NCBI GenBank assembly: GCA_021827465.1
Contig: JAKAVX010000103.1
Coordinates: 1 to 7,857 of the forward strand
From: Deltaproteobacteria bacterium
GTDB lineage: Bacteria > Desulfobacterota_B > Binatia > Binatales > Binataceae
Length of the DNA stretch: 7,857 nt
Direction: 5' to 3'
Both the position numbers and the translations under genes were made by a program. Shown piece by piece: positions 5,798 to 7,857 of this stretch (position 1 is the stretch's first letter; each line of letters opens with the position of its first letter). The notes under the pieces were generated by a model, which was given only the letters and a program-made list of their open reading frames with translations, made no database searches and was not told where the DNA came from.

Positions 5798-6632
5798 TGC
5801 GCAGACCTGGATTTACCGTGACCGTAACCGGCGTGCCTTCGGCCGCGTTGAAAAACCCGGCCGCGCTCGCGTCGCGTATCGCAATCTCCAATAGTTCGAA
5901 ACTACCGAAGGTTGCCAGGGGCGCCCCGATTGGCGCGTCGCCGTAGGCATTGACGATTCTGGGCGGTGCTCCACGCCCGATCCTAACCGAAAGCCGACCG
6001 CCGGGAAAACCCGATTCAAATCGCGCAAGCGCCTCGCGCCCGATATTCGTCACCAGGTTGCCGAAGCCGTCCACGTAGATAACTGCGCCGACGAGCCTGC
6101 GTCCGCGCACGGCGGGCTCGTCTATCGAGACGCGCTCGATCTTCTTGAGGCGCGGACCCATCGCGTCGAGCCGTTCGCCGCGCCACAGATGTGCCGCCGC
6201 GGGCGCGAAGATGTCGCGTCCGTGGAAGGTCGAGCTTATCCGCGCAAGCCGATACGACGGCGAGCGCAATTCGACGGCGCGCTTGAACCCGGCCTGCTCG
6301 ACGGCGAGCGACACGAGCCCGTTGTCCGGAGCGACGAAGCGCGCGCCAGCCAGCGTCTCCACCGCGATCGGAAGCCGCGATGTCCCGACGCCCGGATCGA
6401 CGACCGCGAGGAAGATCGTTCGAGCGGGAAAATAGCGCCAGCATTGGCGCAGCGCGATCGCGCCCGCCGTGACCGATTGCGCCGCGATCCCGTGCGTGAT
6501 GTCGATCACGTGCGCATCGGGAGCGATCGTCGCGATAACAGCCTTCATCGCGCCGACGTAATGGTCGCGGTAGCCGAAGTCGGTGAGAATCGCCAGCGGC
6601 GGGCGGCGGCGAGCCGCCGGCGCCCGCGTCAT
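5790..6632 (-). CDS. S-adenosyl-L-methionine hydrolase (adenosine-forming), DUF62 family
   Basis: A 280-residue protein of the SAM hydroxide adenosyltransferase (DUF62, chlorinase/fluorinase-related) family, which cleaves SAM with water to adenosine and L-methionine. The N-terminal Rossmann-like domain starts LAILTDFGYRDHYVG (13-27). The family triad is visible: Asp79 in VVDPGVG, Arg86 in TSRLP and His137 in TFHGRDIF, matching Asp68, Arg75 and His127 of the archaeal prototype in order and spacing. The C-terminal domain includes YVDGFGNLVTNI. It lacks halogenase-type features that I can identify, so the hydroxide reaction is more likely. The start ATG has GAGG 8 nt upstream and overlaps the stop of the preceding DHS-like gene (4 bp). 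Its stop overlaps the M50 protease start by 8 bp. Cellular roles of this family are not well settled; control of SAM or of adenosine supply is the usual proposal. Confidence 0.91.
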   Translation of the reverse strand: MTRAPAARRRPPLAILTDFGYRDHYVGAMKAVIATIAPDAHVIDITHGIAAQSVTAGAIALRQCWRYFPARTIFLAVVDPGVGTSRLPIAVETLAGARFVAPDNGLVSLAVEQAGFKRAVELRSPSYRLARISSTFHGRDIFAPAAAHLWRGERLDAMGPRLKKIERVSIDEPAVRGRRLVGAVIYVDGFGNLVTNIGREALARFESGFPGGRLSVRIGRGAPPRIVNAYGDAPIGAPLATFGSFELLEIAIRDASAAGFFNAAEGTPVTVTVNPGLRNG

Positions 6633-7591
6633 CGCCGGGTCCTCGCGCCGCGCGAAAGCTCCTCGCGCACGGCCGCGGCGAGGAGCGGAAACATCACCTC
6701 GTGATGACCGGTCAGGAGAATGCGATGACCGCCGGTTTCGGTGGGACGCTGAACCACGTTGCGCTGCGGGCGGTAATGGCGCACGAAGTCCATGTCGGCG
6801 GCGGTGAAGTCCTTCACCGTGCGGCCCAGGTTGCGCGCGAGGTTGAGCGCCTTCAGGAAAACTTCCGGCATCACCACCGCCGACCCGAGGTTTACAACCA
6901 CCCCACGCGACAGTTCCGAAACGACCGCGCTCAGCCGATGAAAGTCAGCCATCGTAGCCTTGCCGATCGCGCCTCCATCGGCCGCGGGATGCATGTGCAC
7001 GATATCGGCGCCCAGCGTCACGTGAACGGTTGCGGGCGCGCCCGCCTTGTACGCGGCGGCAAAGATGCTGAGGTCGCGAAATTTCAGCCTGGTGCGGACA
7101 ATCTCGCGTCCCACGACTTCGCCGAAGCCGAGGTTCTCCGCGGCGGCCAGCTTTGCCGCGCGATTCAGGAACGCGCCCGTCTCTTCGGCCATCCCGAAGC
7201 TTCCGTCGGAAAGCCCTTCGCCGACGTCTTCCGAGGTGCGTCCGGCCGCCGCCATTTCGAAGTCGTGGATCACCCCCGCGCCGTTGGTCGCGAGCGCGCC
7301 GATAATGCCGTCGCGCACCAGCCCGCATATCAGCGGACTAAGGCCGACCTTGATCGGATGCGCGCCACTCATCAGCAGGAACAGTCGGCGTCGGCGCCGC
7401 GCGTGCGCAATACGGCGGGCGAGTTCGCGCAGATCCTCGGCCGCCAGCACGGCGGGCATCGAGTCCAGCAACTCGCGCATCGAGGCGCCGGCCTTGACTT
7501 CCGTGGCGAATTGAGAGCGTTTTACCAGCCGTGAAAGCGCGGAAAGCTTTCGCGTGCGGGCGCGGCTTGGATCGATTGGTCTGAGCTTCAT
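6629..7591 (-). CDS. Deoxyhypusine-synthase-like Rossmann protein, function uncertain
   Basis: A 320-residue protein whose order of motifs resembles deoxyhypusine synthase (DHS) and its bacterial relatives. A SGAHPIKVGLSPLICGLV segment (75-92) corresponds to the DHS N-S-S-G region. ATNGAGVIHDFE (101-112) resembles the DHS T-x-A-G-G-V-E-E-D loop. SIFAAAYKAG (175-184) is followed by TLGADIVHMHP (192-202). VVNLGSAVVMP (232-242) resembles V-I-N-L-G-G-G-V-P, and a C-terminal EVMFPLLAAAV (298-308) resembles the DHS F-P-L-L strand. The catalytic Lys expected shortly before that strand is not visible: the equivalent part (275-296) has no Lys. A true eIF5A-modifying role is therefore unlikely. The enzyme may bind NAD and act on a polyamine or something else. 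It has a very basic N-terminus (1-33). It is the first gene of the right-hand operon, with no strong Shine-Dalgarno, and overlaps the SAM hydrolase gene by 4 bp. Family placement is from pattern memory only. Confidence 0.6.
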   Translation of the reverse strand: MKLRPIDPSRARTRKLSALSRLVKRSQFATEVKAGASMRELLDSMPAVLAAEDLRELARRIAHARRRRRLFLLMSGAHPIKVGLSPLICGLVRDGIIGALATNGAGVIHDFEMAAAGRTSEDVGEGLSDGSFGMAEETGAFLNRAAKLAAAENLGFGEVVGREIVRTRLKFRDLSIFAAAYKAGAPATVHVTLGADIVHMHPAADGGAIGKATMADFHRLSAVVSELSRGVVVNLGSAVVMPEVFLKALNLARNLGRTVKDFTAADMDFVRHYRPQRNVVQRPTETGGHRILLTGHHEVMFPLLAAAVREELSRGARTRR

Positions 7592-7857
7592 CGGGGTCGG
7601 GATCGCGGTTTTCGGGGCTTGTCAGGATGCACAACTGCCATAGCCTAACCGAAGGCCGATCGCGCTCCAAACCCGCCGCTTGAGGGATCCGGGCCTAACG
7701 TTTGAGTTGGGAAATCTGAATGAAATGACCCGCGGAAACGTCAAAGCGCGATTTGAAATCTTGCGGCTGTGGCTATCCGCTTGAACACGGAGCCAAACTC
7801 CTGTAATTAGCGCTGACTGCTGTTCCGCCGGTCGGCGCGGCGTCAGGGGTGACGCTG
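7592..7857. other. Non-coding region upstream of the right-hand operon
   Basis: These 266 bp hold no convincing gene. One minus-strand frame is open from the window edge to about 7630, but its residues show no conserved look and it has no clear start. The region is less GC-rich around 7700-7810 than the coding DNA, as expected for a regulatory segment. It should contain the promoter of the six-gene operon. The heptamer gcctaac occurs twice in direct orientation, at 7643-7649 and 7693-7699, which may be chance. Confidence 0.5.
7642..7670 (-). promoter_or_regulatory. Weak sigma-70-like promoter candidate for the right-hand operon
   Basis: On the minus strand, TTGGAG (7665-7670) and TAGGCT (7642-7647) are separated by 17 bp and lie about 50 bp before the ATG at 7591. 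Agreement with the consensus is only moderate at -35 and poor at -10, so this is a tentative placement. Confidence 0.2.

Noticed and set aside
6701..7534. A 277-codon plus-strand frame opposite the DHS-like gene
   Set aside because: It is a shadow of the opposite-strand gene, rich in Arg and His, without a recognisable fold or a Shine-Dalgarno in an operon context.
7643..7699. Two gcctaac heptamers as possible integron attC or recombination sites
   Set aside because: They are in direct, not inverted, orientation, with no paired core sites and no integrase or cassette structure.

Overview
The window is GC-rich bacterial DNA and nearly all coding. It looks like chromosomal sequence from a free-living environmental bacterium, with a proteobacterial or deep-branching (Desulfobacterota/Binatota-like) style of acyl-CoA and cofactor genes. 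That taxonomic guess is inference from gene content and composition only; no rRNA or marker gene is present. I see no tRNA, CRISPR array, IS element or prophage gene.

The layout is two minus-strand gene blocks separated by one plus-strand gene. The right block (3419-7591, transcribed right to left) is a tightly packed run of six genes: a deoxyhypusine-synthase-like Rossmann protein, a DUF62 S-adenosyl-L-methionine hydrolase (hydroxide adenosyltransferase), an M50 site-2-type membrane metalloprotease, a dCMP/CMP-type zinc deaminase, a HIT-fold protein and a small lipoprotein with a c-type haem site. Four of the five junctions overlap (4, 8, 4 and 23 bp) and the fifth is an 18-bp gap, so this is probably one operon. 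It mixes nucleotide and nucleoside handling (SAM cleavage to adenosine, cytidylate deamination, HIT hydrolase fold) with membrane-associated functions.

The left block (window edge to 1929) is a second co-directional cluster: a DsbA-fold 2-hydroxychromene-2-carboxylate isomerase/kappa-GST-like protein, a FlK-type hotdog acyl-CoA thioesterase and a tandem-hotdog MaoC-like acyl-CoA hydratase that runs off the left edge. Gaps are 15 and 23 bp. This reads as an acyl-CoA or aromatic degradation module.

Between the blocks, at 2081-3412 on the plus strand, lies the most unusual gene. It encodes a 443-residue protein with visibly lower GC than its neighbours. Its N-terminus has the arrangement of a proteasome beta subunit: Thr directly after the start Met, Asp at mature position 17 in a G-I-x3-S-D context, and a Lys about 19 residues later, followed by a strand ending in F-T-G. 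A roughly 200-residue C-terminal part is unlike anything I recognise. I propose a stand-alone, self-maturing Ntn-hydrolase of a poorly described type; this is motif-level inference. Other points worth checking are a HIT protein whose nucleophilic histidine is Tyr, a DHS-like protein without the expected catalytic Lys, and a good Shine-Dalgarno placed in front of an out-of-frame ATG just upstream of the Ntn-like gene.
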